8,078 nucleotides of DNA from an uncultured beta proteobacterium. Its GTDB lineage: Bacteria > Pseudomonadota > Gammaproteobacteria > Burkholderiales > Rhodocyclaceae. This document shows, in pieces, positions 1 through 6,524 of the stretch. The translations under genes were made by a program, and so were the position numbers. Location: contig CAIWVX010000110.1 of assembly GCA_903916205.1 (NCBI GenBank), positions 1 through 8,078 of the forward strand, written 5' to 3'. How positions within the stretch are numbered: the stretch's first letter is position 1; each line of letters starts with the position of its first letter. The notes beneath the pieces are model-generated. The model ran no database searches. It saw only the letters and a list, made by a program, of their open reading frames with translations, and was not told the DNA's origin.

Positions 1-2
1 GA

Positions 3-614
3 CCGGAGTTTGTCGAGGTACATATCAATCGAGGCAACGCCCTGCGGGAGCTCAAGCGCCCCGACGAAGCCTTGGCTAGCTATGACCGGGCGCTCGCGCT
101 TAGGCCGGAATCTGTCGAGGCGCACAACCACCGGGGCAACGTCTTGTCGAATCTCAAGCGACCCGCCGAAGCCTTGGTCAGCTTTGACCGAGTTCTCACA
201 CTCAAGCCAGAATATGTCGAGGCACACAACCACCGGGGCAATGCCCTGTTAGACCTCCAGCGACCCGATGAGGCTCTGGTCAGCTACGACCGAGCGCTTG
301 CGCTCAGGCCGGAGTTTGTCGAGGCTCACAACAATCGAGGTAACGCCCTGCTGGCTCTTCAACGCACGAGCGAAGCTCTGGACTGCTATGACCAAGCTCT
401 CGCGCTTAAGCCTGATTATGTCGACTCCCATATCAACCGGGGCATTGCCCTGCTAGCTCTCCAGCGCCCCGACGACGCCCTAGCTAGCTGCGACCGGGCG
501 CTCGCGCTCAGGCCGGAATATGTTGAGGCCCACAACATCAGGGGTGTCGCTTTGCGGAACCTCAAGCGACCCGACAAAGCGCTCGCCTGTTATGACCGCG
601 CGCTCGCCCTCAGA
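3..614 (+). repeat. 102-bp tandem repeat encoding the TPR array (six units)
   Basis: Units begin at 3, 105, 207, 309, 411 and 513 with an exact 102-bp period, equal to 34 codons, and each opens with a CC(G/A/T)GA-type start of the PE(F/Y)VEAHN segment. The similarity is visible in the DNA and not only in the protein: bases 105-140 and 207-242 differ at 4 of 36 positions. A seventh, strongly diverged unit follows at 615. The array continues past the left edge, so the total copy number is unknown. Confidence 0.92.
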
Positions 615-1556
615 TCGGACGATGCCAGTGCGTGTTATAACAAATCACTGGTGCTGCTCCTCGTAGGTGAGTTTGAGCAGGGATGGCGCTTATACGAATG
701 GCGTTGGCTAAGGAACGATTACGGTCGATACAAGCGTAATTTCACCCAACCGTTATGGCTCGGCAAAGAGACCGTGGAGGGTAAAACCATCCTGTTGCAC
801 ACGGAACAAGGTTTTGGAGATGGTCTTCAGTTCGTGCGTTATGCGACCCTTGTCAGTCGCTTGGGTGCTCGGGTCATTCTAGAATGCGATAAACCACTCA
901 TTACGATATTTCAGGGATTGGAAGGTGTCAGCGCCGTGATTGAAAAGGGCCAGCCCCTCCCTGCGTTTGATTACCACTGCCCCCTGCTTTCCTTAGCTTT
1001 AGCGTTTAATACTCGGCTCGATACGATTCCATCGCCGACATCCTACTTAACGAGTCAGCCTAAGGTGTTGAAGCGCTGGAGCGCTCGCCTAGGAGAGAAA
1101 ACCCAAGCCCGTATCGGCCTCGTTTGGAGTGGCAGTAGCATTCGGAATATGACCTTGACTCAAATGTTTCAGCATTTACCACCCGGCTATGACTATGTAA
1201 GTCTGCAAAAAGACGTGCGCGAGAGTGATCGAATCATCTTGGAGCAAAGTTCAATCAAACATTACGGGAATGAACTGAACGACTTCACCGATACCGCCGC
1301 TTTATGCGATCTGATGGATCTCGTCATCAGTATCGACACCAGCGTAGCCCATCTGTCTGGGGCGCTCGGCAAAGCCACTTGGGTGTTACTGCCCTACGCA
1401 CCCGATTGGCGTTGGTTACTGGATCGGGAAGATAGCCCTTGGTATTCCAGCGTCAGGCTGTTCCGTCAGCCCAAGCACAACGACTGGGAAAGCGTGCTGA
1501 AGCGCATTCATGATGAGCTTCTAATCAGAATCCGTTTTTCCACTCACGCAGCGTAG
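3..1556 (+). CDS. TPR-repeat protein with C-terminal glycosyltransferase family 9-like domain (5' end outside window)
   Basis: The frame is open from the left edge, so the start lies outside; 517 residues are visible. Visible residues 1-204 are six 34-residue tetratricopeptide repeats with a consensus like RPDEALxSYDRALALRPEYVEAHNxRGNALL, then a degenerate seventh repeat that leads into a linker (FEQGWRLYEWRW). The C-terminal half has a GxGD-type loop (EQGFGDGLQF, about 268-277), a Rossmann strand followed by WSGS (about 371-378) and the heptosyltransferase-like signature DTSVAHLSGALGK starting near residue 445, then DWRWLLDREDSPWY. This architecture is known from proteins annotated as TPR-containing glycosyltransferases; the acceptor and sugar cannot be read from sequence. 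TPRs usually bind protein partners. No signal peptide or membrane segment is visible in this part. The last ten codons overlap the 3' end of gloB on the other strand, so the extreme C-terminus (IRFSTHAA) is probably not conserved. Family call is solid; enzymatic activity is inferred. Confidence 0.88.
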   Translation, partial: PEFVEVHINRGNALRELKRPDEALASYDRALALRPESVEAHNHRGNVLSNLKRPAEALVSFDRVLTLKPEYVEAHNHRGNALLDLQRPDEALVSYDRALALRPEFVEAHNNRGNALLALQRTSEALDCYDQALALKPDYVDSHINRGIALLALQRPDDALASCDRALALRPEYVEAHNIRGVALRNLKRPDKALACYDRALALRSDDASACYNKSLVLLLVGEFEQGWRLYEWRWLRNDYGRYKRNFTQPLWLGKETVEGKTILLHTEQGFGDGLQFVRYATLVSRLGARVILECDKPLITIFQGLEGVSAVIEKGQPLPAFDYHCPLLSLALAFNTRLDTIPSPTSYLTSQPKVLKRWSARLGEKTQARIGLVWSGSSIRNMTLTQMFQHLPPGYDYVSLQKDVRESDRIILEQSSIKHYGNELNDFTDTAALCDLMDLVISIDTSVAHLSGALGKATWVLLPYAPDWRWLLDREDSPWYSSVRLFRQPKHNDWESVLKRIHDELLIRIRFSTHAA

Positions 1557-2286
1557 CGAACACATCGACGGGGGCCTCAGACGGGGAACCGCGCCGCTTT
1601 GCCGAGGCAATCACCTCGGGTTCGCTACAGCGCAAAAACGGATTGCTGGCTTTCTCCAACGCCAGCGTTGAAGGCACCGTTGCCTGTCCAGCGCCACGCG
1701 CAAGACCCACCTCATGCAGACGTTCGCGCAATACGCGATTGCCCGGCTCAACAGCCTGCGCAAAACGTAAATTAGCCTCAGTGTACTCATGCGCACAATA
1801 CACGGCGGTATGTTCAGGAAAAGCCGATAAGCGCGTCAGAGAATCAAACATCTGCGCAGGGGAGCCTTCAAACAATCGGCCGCAACCGCCTGAGAACAAG
1901 GTGTCACCGCAAAAGAGAGCATCAAAACCATAATAAGCCAAGTGACCGAGGGTGTGGCCAGGAACCGCAAGGACGTTAAGCTCCACCCCAAGCGCCATTA
2001 GCTGAATTGTTTCGCCACCGGATAAAGGCTGTGTAAGGCCTGTGATAAACTCTGAAGCTGGGCCAAAAACGGCGGCCGGATAATGTGCCAGCAAGGTTTC
2101 CACGCCCCCTTGATGATCTGCGTGATGATGCGTTATTAGGATAGAAGTCAATGTCAGGCCTTCGCGCTGAAGGACTTCAAGCACCGGGTTCGCATCGCCG
2201 GGATCAACCACCGCCGCCGATGCGCCCTTGCGCAGCAACCAGATGTAGTTATCCTTGAAAGCTGAAATTCTAATGATGTCTAACAT
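1525..2286 (-). CDS. gloB: Hydroxyacylglutathione hydrolase (glyoxalase II)
   Basis: This 253-residue protein is full length for the family. It hydrolyses S-D-lactoylglutathione to D-lactate and glutathione, the second step of cytosolic methylglyoxal detoxification. It has the metallo-beta-lactamase fold: the THHHADH metal motif at 52-58 (H53, H55, D57, H58), H111 in the PGHT segment, D128 in FCGDTLF and H166 in CAHEYT, which together make the dinuclear metal site. NPFLR at 215-219 belongs to the C-terminal substrate-binding helical part. The start MLDIIRISAFKDNYIWLL matches the usual N-terminus of the family, so ATG at 2286 is well supported although no clear Shine-Dalgarno precedes it. It diverges from the methyltransferase gene 27 bp away, an arrangement also seen in E. 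coli, and its 3' end overlaps the TPR-glycosyltransferase gene by 32 bp. Confidence 0.96.
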   Translation of the reverse strand: MLDIIRISAFKDNYIWLLRKGASAAVVDPGDANPVLEVLQREGLTLTSILITHHHADHQGGVETLLAHYPAAVFGPASEFITGLTQPLSGGETIQLMALGVELNVLAVPGHTLGHLAYYGFDALFCGDTLFSGGCGRLFEGSPAQMFDSLTRLSAFPEHTAVYCAHEYTEANLRFAQAVEPGNRVLRERLHEVGLARGAGQATVPSTLALEKASNPFLRCSEPEVIASAKRRGSPSEAPVDVFATLREWKNGF

Positions 2287-2313
2287 GGCTTGATTGTGAA
2301 AGAACTATAGAAA

Positions 2314-3039
2314 ATGTCAATTCCCGGAATTGATGCGTGGCTTAATACCGCCCAAGGTCGATACATCATGGCTTGGGAACAAGCCAAAGTTGATGCGCTT
2401 GTCACCGACCTGTTCGGTTACAACGCGCTGCAACTGGGCTTGCCAGAATGTAATTTACTGGCCCAAAACCGTATACCGCTGCGACAATTCGCCGGTAAAT
2501 CTGGGCGGGTCGACGTCCTCTGTGATTTCCGCGAATTACCCTTTGCCGCCAACAGCATTGATCTTGTGGTTATGCCGCATGTTCTCGAATTTCATGAAGA
2601 TCCGCACCAAATGCTGCGCGAAGTCGAACGCATATTGATCCCAGAAGGCCAGTTAGTCATTACCGGATTCAATCCGCTTTCACTATGGGGTTTGCGCCAA
2701 CGCTTGACTCGAAGTCAGAATGAATTCCCCGCCAATGGCGATTACATTTCAGTATTACGTCTCAAAGATTGGTTGCAGTTACTCAGCTTTGATCTTGATC
2801 GCGGCAATTTTGGTTGCTACGTCCCGCCCTGCACGCAAGAATCCTGGCTCAAGCGACTGCATTTTATGGAAGCCGCCGGCGACCGCTGGTGGAGCTTTGC
2901 CGGTGGCGTTTATCTCTTGCGGGCCGTCAAACGAGTACGTGGTATGCGTCTGATATTACCGCCTTGGAAACAAAAAAAATCCCCGCGAAAAGCACTTACC
3001 GCCATTACTCAAAAGGAAATCGAAAATCGTGAGCCTTGA
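2314..3039 (+). CDS. yafS: YafS-like SAM-dependent methyltransferase family protein
   Basis: This 241-residue protein resembles E. coli YafS in length, in its place next to gloB and rnhA, and in motifs such as [14 protein letters not shown] (115-128; YafS has a very similar VISGFNP segment). The Methyltransf_11-like core is visible as DFRELPF (71-77), then [13 protein letters not shown] (81-93) and an [16 protein letters not shown] strand (101-116). The usual glycine-rich SAM loop (DxGxGxG) is not obvious; LQLGLPE (39-45) stands in its place. The substrate is unknown and activity is inferred from fold only. The C-terminus is basic and lysine-rich (WKQKKSPRK, 218-226). The ATG at 2314 lies within a few bases of a perfect palindrome and has no strong Shine-Dalgarno; the next gene, rnhA, starts inside its last codons. 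The symbol is by similarity and neighbourhood. Confidence 0.85.
   Translation: MSIPGIDAWLNTAQGRYIMAWEQAKVDALVTDLFGYNALQLGLPECNLLAQNRIPLRQFAGKSGRVDVLCDFRELPFAANSIDLVVMPHVLEFHEDPHQMLREVERILIPEGQLVITGFNPLSLWGLRQRLTRSQNEFPANGDYISVLRLKDWLQLLSFDLDRGNFGCYVPPCTQESWLKRLHFMEAAGDRWWSFAGGVYLLRAVKRVRGMRLILPPWKQKKSPRKALTAITQKEIENREP
2317..2333. promoter_or_regulatory. Perfect 8+1+8 palindrome over the start of the methyltransferase gene
   Basis: TCAATTCCCGGAATTGA has two perfect 8-base arms around a single C. It begins right after the ATG at 2314 and sits about 30 bp upstream of the gloB start on the other strand, that is, where a shared operator for the divergent pair would be expected. It could instead be a hairpin in the mRNA or a chance match: arms of this length are expected about once in a window this long. 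Confidence 0.35.
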
Positions 3040-3487
3040 AACCAACATCAACATTTACGCCGACGGCGGTTGCCGTGGCAATCCCGGCCCCGGTGGCTGG
3101 GGCGTACTCATCCAAATGGATCGCTGCGAAACAGAACTCTGTGGTGGCGAACTAGACACCACCAACAATCGCATGGAACTGACCGCCGTTATCCGCGCAC
3201 TCGAAGCCCTTAAACATCCGTCCATTGCTCAGGTGCACACCGACTCTCAGTATGTGCAAAAAGGCATCAGCGAATGGATTCACAACTGGAAACGCAATGG
3301 CTGGCGAACCGCCGACAAAAAACCGGTTAAAAATGCCGATCTTTGGCAAACGCTCGATAGCCTAGCGAAAGCACATCAGATTAAATGGCTCTGGGTCAAA
3401 GGCCACGCGGGGCATCCCGGCAATGAGCGCGCCGACGCCCTCGCCAATCGCGGCATCGACGAATTACTCGCCACCCGACCGACTTGA
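3029..3487 (+). CDS. rnhA: Ribonuclease HI
   Basis: This 152-residue protein is the normal size for type 1 RNase H, which cuts the RNA strand of RNA-DNA hybrids in the cytoplasm (R-loops, primer removal). The catalytic acidic residues are all present: D12 in [17 protein letters not shown]50 in [11 protein letters not shown]72 in HTDSQYV and D136 in [10 protein letters not shown]; the flexible-loop histidine is H126 in [14 protein letters not shown]. The basic handle [10 protein letters not shown] to W106 identifies the E. coli-like form. The start is GTG at 3029: no ATG lies in frame before residue 30, and an AAGGA at 3013-3017 precedes it by 11 bases. It overlaps the end of the methyltransferase gene by 11 bp in another frame, which suggests translational coupling. 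In E. coli rnhA is on the opposite strand from yafS, so the orientation here differs. Confidence 0.96.
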   Translation: MSLETNINIYADGGCRGNPGPGGWGVLIQMDRCETELCGGELDTTNNRMELTAVIRALEALKHPSIAQVHTDSQYVQKGISEWIHNWKRNGWRTADKKPVKNADLWQTLDSLAKAHQIKWLWVKGHAGHPGNERADALANRGIDELLATRPT

Positions 3488-3504
3488 ACCCTAAAACCTG
3501 ACTA

Positions 3505-3577
3505 CACAGAGAACACCGAGGCTTCGATGCGAACCATTCACCTGCAAAGTGAAACTGTTTTTTCTATCTTCTCTGTG
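3505..3577. repeat. Inverted repeat in the rnhA-dnaQ spacer
   Basis: CACAGAGAA at 3505-3513 is the exact reverse complement of TTCTCTGTG at 3569-3577, with 55 bases between. A T-rich run (3558-3563) lies just inside the right arm. The arms are of the CACAGAG/CTCTGTG kind that I associate with dispersed non-coding elements in some proteobacteria, so this may be a decayed copy of such an element; that is from memory and not shown here. It is a poor fit to a simple terminator because the loop is long. Confidence 0.45.
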
Positions 3578-3594
3578 ACTCTGCCTTCCCTAGG

Positions 3595-3624
3595 TTGAAA
3601 GCCCATCTCATTTAATTCCAAAAT
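3595..3624 (+). promoter_or_regulatory. Candidate sigma70-type promoter for dnaQ
   Basis: TTGAAA (3595-3600, 5 of 6 to the -35 consensus) and CAAAAT (3619-3624, 4 of 6 to the -10 consensus) are separated by 18 bases and would place a transcript start about 15 bases before the dnaQ ATG. The 158-bp gap after rnhA makes a separate dnaQ promoter plausible, but the match is modest and found by eye. Confidence 0.28.
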
Positions 3625-3645
3625 TACTCACTGACACCCTCAACC

Positions 3646-4356
3646 ATGCGCCAAATATTTCTTGATACAGAAACCACGGGACTCGAACACAAACTCGGAC
3701 ACCGCATCATCGAAATTGGCTGTGTCGAGATGCGCAGCCGACGCCTGACCCATCGCCATTTTCATCGCTACCTCAATCCCGATCGCGACATCGACGCTGG
3801 CGCACTCGCGGTGCATGGAATTGGTCTCGATTTCCTACAAGACAAACCGCGCTTTGCCGATATCGCCGAAGAATTTCTCAATTTTGTGCGAGGCGCCGAA
3901 CTGATCATTCACAACGCGCCATTCGACATTGGCTTTTTGAACAGCGAACTTGCGCTACTCGACATGGCACCCATAAACAGTGTGTGCCACGGCATTCAAG
4001 ACACCTTGCGCATGGCTAAAGATCTGTTTCCCGGAAAAAAGAACAACCTCAACGCCCTGTGTGATCGCTACGGGGTGGATAACTCGCGTCGCACCCTGCA
4101 CGGAGCTTTGCTCGACGCCGAGATTCTTGCCGAAGTTTTCGTCGCCATGACCCGTGGTCAAGATAGCTTGATCATCGAATTGTCCACCGACTATTCAGCA
4201 CAAGAAAAAAATACGGCCCAGCCCTTAATCGACGCCCCCGTAAGAGCACAGCGCGTTCTGCACGCCAGCACCGACGAACTAAAGCAGCATGATCAGTTAC
4301 TCATAGACATCAACAAAGCCAGCAAAGGGAAATGTCTCTGGCTGGACGAACCGTAA
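3646..4356 (+). CDS. dnaQ: DNA polymerase III epsilon subunit (3'-5' proofreading exonuclease)
   Basis: This 236-residue protein is close to the E. coli epsilon length (243). It removes misinserted nucleotides as part of the pol III core, bound to the alpha subunit. The DEDDh exonuclease motifs are complete: Exo I LDTETTG (D7, E9), Exo II HNAPFDIGFLN (D94) and Exo III LHGALLDAEILAEVF (H152, D157). Residues from about 175 form the low-complexity linker and the tail that in E. coli epsilon binds alpha; the end SKGKCLWLDEP resembles the conserved CLW-type terminus. The start MRQIFLDTETTGLE is the standard one for the family and no alternative is close by. The Shine-Dalgarno is weak (ACCCTCAACC precedes the ATG). 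It follows rnhA on the same strand after 158 bp and ends 20 bp before the end of convergent rlmB. Confidence 0.96.
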   Translation: MRQIFLDTETTGLEHKLGHRIIEIGCVEMRSRRLTHRHFHRYLNPDRDIDAGALAVHGIGLDFLQDKPRFADIAEEFLNFVRGAELIIHNAPFDIGFLNSELALLDMAPINSVCHGIQDTLRMAKDLFPGKKNNLNALCDRYGVDNSRRTLHGALLDAEILAEVFVAMTRGQDSLIIELSTDYSAQEKNTAQPLIDAPVRAQRVLHASTDELKQHDQLLIDINKASKGKCLWLDEP

Positions 4357-4376
4357 CCAGACAGCAAAGTTACCGG

Positions 4377-5120
4377 TCACAACAGCATTCGCCGTCGTCG
4401 TGCCTCATACAGACAAACACCGGTCGCCACCGAAACATTCAAACTCTGCACCGAACCGAGCATCGGAATCGAGACCCGCTGATCGCAAGCTTCGCGTGTC
4501 AGGCGACGCATTCCGTCGCCCTCGGCACCCAGCACCCAGGCCGTCGCCACCGGCCACTGGGCGGTATAAATATCTTCGCTGGCTTCGGCATCGGTTCCCA
4601 GCAGCCAAATATCGCGCTCTTTAAGTTCGCGCAAGGTACGCGCCAGATTGGTCACGGTGATATAAGGCACACTCTCCGCCGCCCCACAGGCCACTTTGAT
4701 GGCTGTTTGCGTCAGCCCGACCGCCCGATCCTTGGGCGCAATCACAGCATGTGCGCCAACCGCATCGGCCACCCGCAGACAAGCGCCCAAATTGTGCGGG
4801 TCTTGAATCCCATCGAGCACCAATAAAAAGGCCGGTTCCTCCAGCGTATCAAGCACATCATCCAAGGTAATATGACGCGATTCACCCGAAACACGAGCGA
4901 CCACACCCTGATGACGCGCCCCGCCTCCCGTCATGCCCTCAAGGCGTTTAGCATCAACCGGAACAACATTGAGCGCATGCAACTCAGCGTGCCGCATCAA
5001 ATCACGCACACGGGCATCATGACGAGTCGTATCAATGAATATTTCAAGAATGGCGTCCGGCTGATGACGCAACTTAGCGATAATGGCGTGAAAACCGTGG
5101 ATGAAACTAATCTGTGACAT
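4377..5120 (-). CDS. rlmB: 23S rRNA (guanosine-2'-O-)-methyltransferase RlmB (SpoU/TrmH family)
   Basis: This 247-residue protein fits RlmB, which methylates the 2'-OH of G2251 (E. coli numbering) in the peptidyl-transferase P loop using SAM. An N-terminal substrate-binding domain (FIHGFHAIIAKL to RHQGVVARV, 6-77) has the L30e-like layout of the family. The SPOUT domain carries motif 1 LDGIQDPHNLGACLR (102-116, N110 and R116), motif 2 WVLGAEGDGMRRLT (195-208, E200) and motif 3 IPMLGSVQSLNVSVA (218-232, N228), which form the trefoil knot and SAM pocket. The DPHNLGACLR wording and MxGGGARHQG segment favour RlmB over the tRNA enzymes TrmH and TrmL. In many proteobacteria rlmB follows rnr (RNase R); here no rnr precedes it, and the upstream side is a gene-free stretch followed by unrelated genes on the other strand. 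Confidence 0.94.
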   Translation of the reverse strand: MSQISFIHGFHAIIAKLRHQPDAILEIFIDTTRHDARVRDLMRHAELHALNVVPVDAKRLEGMTGGGARHQGVVARVSGESRHITLDDVLDTLEEPAFLLVLDGIQDPHNLGACLRVADAVGAHAVIAPKDRAVGLTQTAIKVACGAAESVPYITVTNLARTLRELKERDIWLLGTDAEASEDIYTAQWPVATAWVLGAEGDGMRRLTREACDQRVSIPMLGSVQSLNVSVATGVCLYEARRRRMLL

Positions 5121-5525
5121 GGCTTATTCTCGAAGGCGTAAGGCGCGTATTTTACCTTGCTAAGCTGAACAACCGAGTCACATCGTTGTTCTGCGGATCA
5201 GGGGATAAAGGCACCACGAACAGACCTTGACCACGTTGATACGCTTTTTCATTGTCAGTTTTTTAAACAAGTGGGGCAGAGGAAATAGCAGTTAAGCGAC
5301 ACCCACCTACGTGAAGAGGACGAATTAATTGCTATTTTCGGCTATTCGCATTCTGAGGTTGGCGTCACCCGAACTTTTGTTCTGTTCGTACTCTGACATT
5401 GGCGTTATTATGTGAATCCAGCGTGATCGTTCAGAACGGTTAGACCGCATAGGATACGTCTCTCCATTCGTATGGAACGCTACGCCAACGCTAATTTCAA
5501 GCCGATGTAGGTATTATTTTTACCC
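5121..5525. other. Gene-free stretch between rlmB and the right-hand module
   Basis: These 405 bases separate two divergent start codons, so promoters for both directions are expected here. I see no tRNA, no long open frame and no convincing sigma70 pair; a TAAAAT box for rlmB (complement of 5149-5154) lacks a matching -35. The stretch is visibly A+T-richer than the genes to its right and contains the direct repeats described separately. A short open frame from about 5292 to 5395 (HLREEDELIAIFGYSHSEVG) has no recognisable start or family and is not called as a gene. Confidence 0.6.
5345..5407 (+). repeat. Pair of imperfect 23-bp direct repeats, 40 bp apart
   Basis: Bases 5345-5367 and 5385-5407 match at 18 of 23 positions, both with TTCG near the left, TCTGA in the middle and TTGGCGT at the right. 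The complement of TTGGCGT (ACGCCAA) recurs at 5482-5488, closer to the next start codon. The 40-bp offset is not a multiple of three, so this is not a protein repeat in one frame. They could be binding sites for a regulator of the downstream genes, or traces of a decayed element. Confidence 0.4.
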
Positions 5526-6524
5526 ATGAACCTGAGCTCCAGCCTGCAACCGCTATCTTTAGATGCAATCGCCACCCCAGCGGGCGCGATTGTTCGTTGT
5601 GTGGCCGCCAACTTTCGCTGGGAGCATGCCGTTTCGGATGCGCGTACGACAGAATACAACGCTTATGTCGGCAATGTCGCCACACACAAAGACTGGAAAG
5701 CAGAGCACAAAAGCTACCTAGGTTCATGCGTCCATGTCCCCAAAGACTTGCCGAGGAGTTCTGAGTGCTTTATGGCCGCCAATGGTCTGGCGCATTTGAA
5801 CGAACAGCTCGACAACACCTTTTTATTGCGCCTAGAGTCGATAGGCCCATTGTTCGACCACCCGTTGGTGTCGGCTATCGCCACCGACTTTTGGCAGCGC
5901 TTCTTCAATTCACCAAAAGACCTGCTCAAGAATAAATTTACCGACAGCGACGAGGCCTTACGCTCTGAGTTTGTAGCGCAATGGAATGCGCAACGCACAC
6001 AAGCTCGCCCCTTGTTTACGACCTTCCTCAACGATTTTGGTGGCAATCTGGAGGCATTGGTGAAGACCGACTGGCCTCACACCCTGCGCGATCGCTTGGG
6101 TTTGACTCATTGGCCCAGCACGGCGGGGAAACCGCTCCCGGTTGCCTTGATGTGCTACACCGTGGACGAGGTGCGCGATGCACGTTCAATGGCCGCCAAG
6201 AAAGGGGCGACCGCCAGCTTTACCCGCCCCACCGTGCTGGACGCGGAAATGTCCACCGCCTTTATCCCGGCACCGTTGCAATCTGGAGATAAAAGTTACG
6301 GGTACACGCTGGATTTAGCGAGCACCGAGGTTCCCGAAACCTTTACCCCGGAGCTATTAACTTTTCCTATCGAATACCAACCCAAACACATCAAGGCCCT
6401 CGGTTTCATTACGCGCGGACATGCGCTGCAGGAGGATGCCGCCGTTTTCGCGGCGCGCAACCGTCATGTGCAGGGGCTGCGACGATTGCCCGGCTGTGAC
6501 GACTTTGGCGAGGTGCTGACATGA
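5526..6524 (+). CDS. Uncharacterised 332-residue protein, first gene of a two-gene module
   Basis: I do not recognise this protein. The start is well bounded: an in-frame TAG at 5508-5510 leaves ATG 5526 as the first possible start, though only a weak TAGG at 5508-5511 precedes it. No signal peptide or membrane span is visible, so it is probably cytoplasmic. The N-terminal part (about 20-70) has aromatic and charged positions (FRWEHAVSDARTTEYNAYVG); residues 90-190 look helical; from 201 an alpha/beta segment starts (GKPLPVALMCYTVDEVRDAR), followed by SFTRPTVLDAEMSTAFIPAP (231-250), a SYGYTLDLA strand (257-265) and PIEYQPKHIKALGFITRGH (281-299). I see no P-loop, nuclease, protease or helix-turn-helix motif. 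The stop overlaps the start of the next gene as ATGA, so the two products are likely made together and may interact. Confidence 0.85.
   Translation: MNLSSSLQPLSLDAIATPAGAIVRCVAANFRWEHAVSDARTTEYNAYVGNVATHKDWKAEHKSYLGSCVHVPKDLPRSSECFMAANGLAHLNEQLDNTFLLRLESIGPLFDHPLVSAIATDFWQRFFNSPKDLLKNKFTDSDEALRSEFVAQWNAQRTQARPLFTTFLNDFGGNLEALVKTDWPHTLRDRLGLTHWPSTAGKPLPVALMCYTVDEVRDARSMAAKKGATASFTRPTVLDAEMSTAFIPAPLQSGDKSYGYTLDLASTEVPETFTPELLTFPIEYQPKHIKALGFITRGHALQEDAAVFAARNRHVQGLRRLPGCDDFGEVLT
6510..6513 (+). promoter_or_regulatory. Shine-Dalgarno fixing the start of the second module gene
   Basis: GAGG ends 7 bases before the ATG at 6521, inside the last codons of the upstream gene. It supports ATG 6521 and translational coupling through the ATGA overlap. 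Confidence 0.7.

Noticed and set aside
4354..4380. Shared terminator between convergent dnaQ and rlmB
   Set aside because: The 20-bp gap holds only a short ACCGGT palindrome (4371-4376) without a stem of useful length or a T run, so no hairpin terminator can be supported.
4332..4826. Open frame of 164 codons on the + strand
   Set aside because: It lies almost wholly opposite rlmB, whose SPOUT motifs make the minus strand the coding one; the translated product has the H/R/T-rich look of an antisense frame.
5149..5177. Possible rlmB promoter on the minus strand with a TAAAAT -10 box
   Set aside because: The -10 box matches 5 of 6, but no acceptable -35 box lies 16-18 bases upstream; TTGTTC (complement of 5167-5172) is only 12 bases away.
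5383..5411. Possible promoter for the 5526 gene (TATTAT at 5406-5411)
   Set aside because: The sequence 17 bases upstream (TGTTCG) does not resemble a -35 box, and the leader would exceed 100 bases; not strong enough to call.
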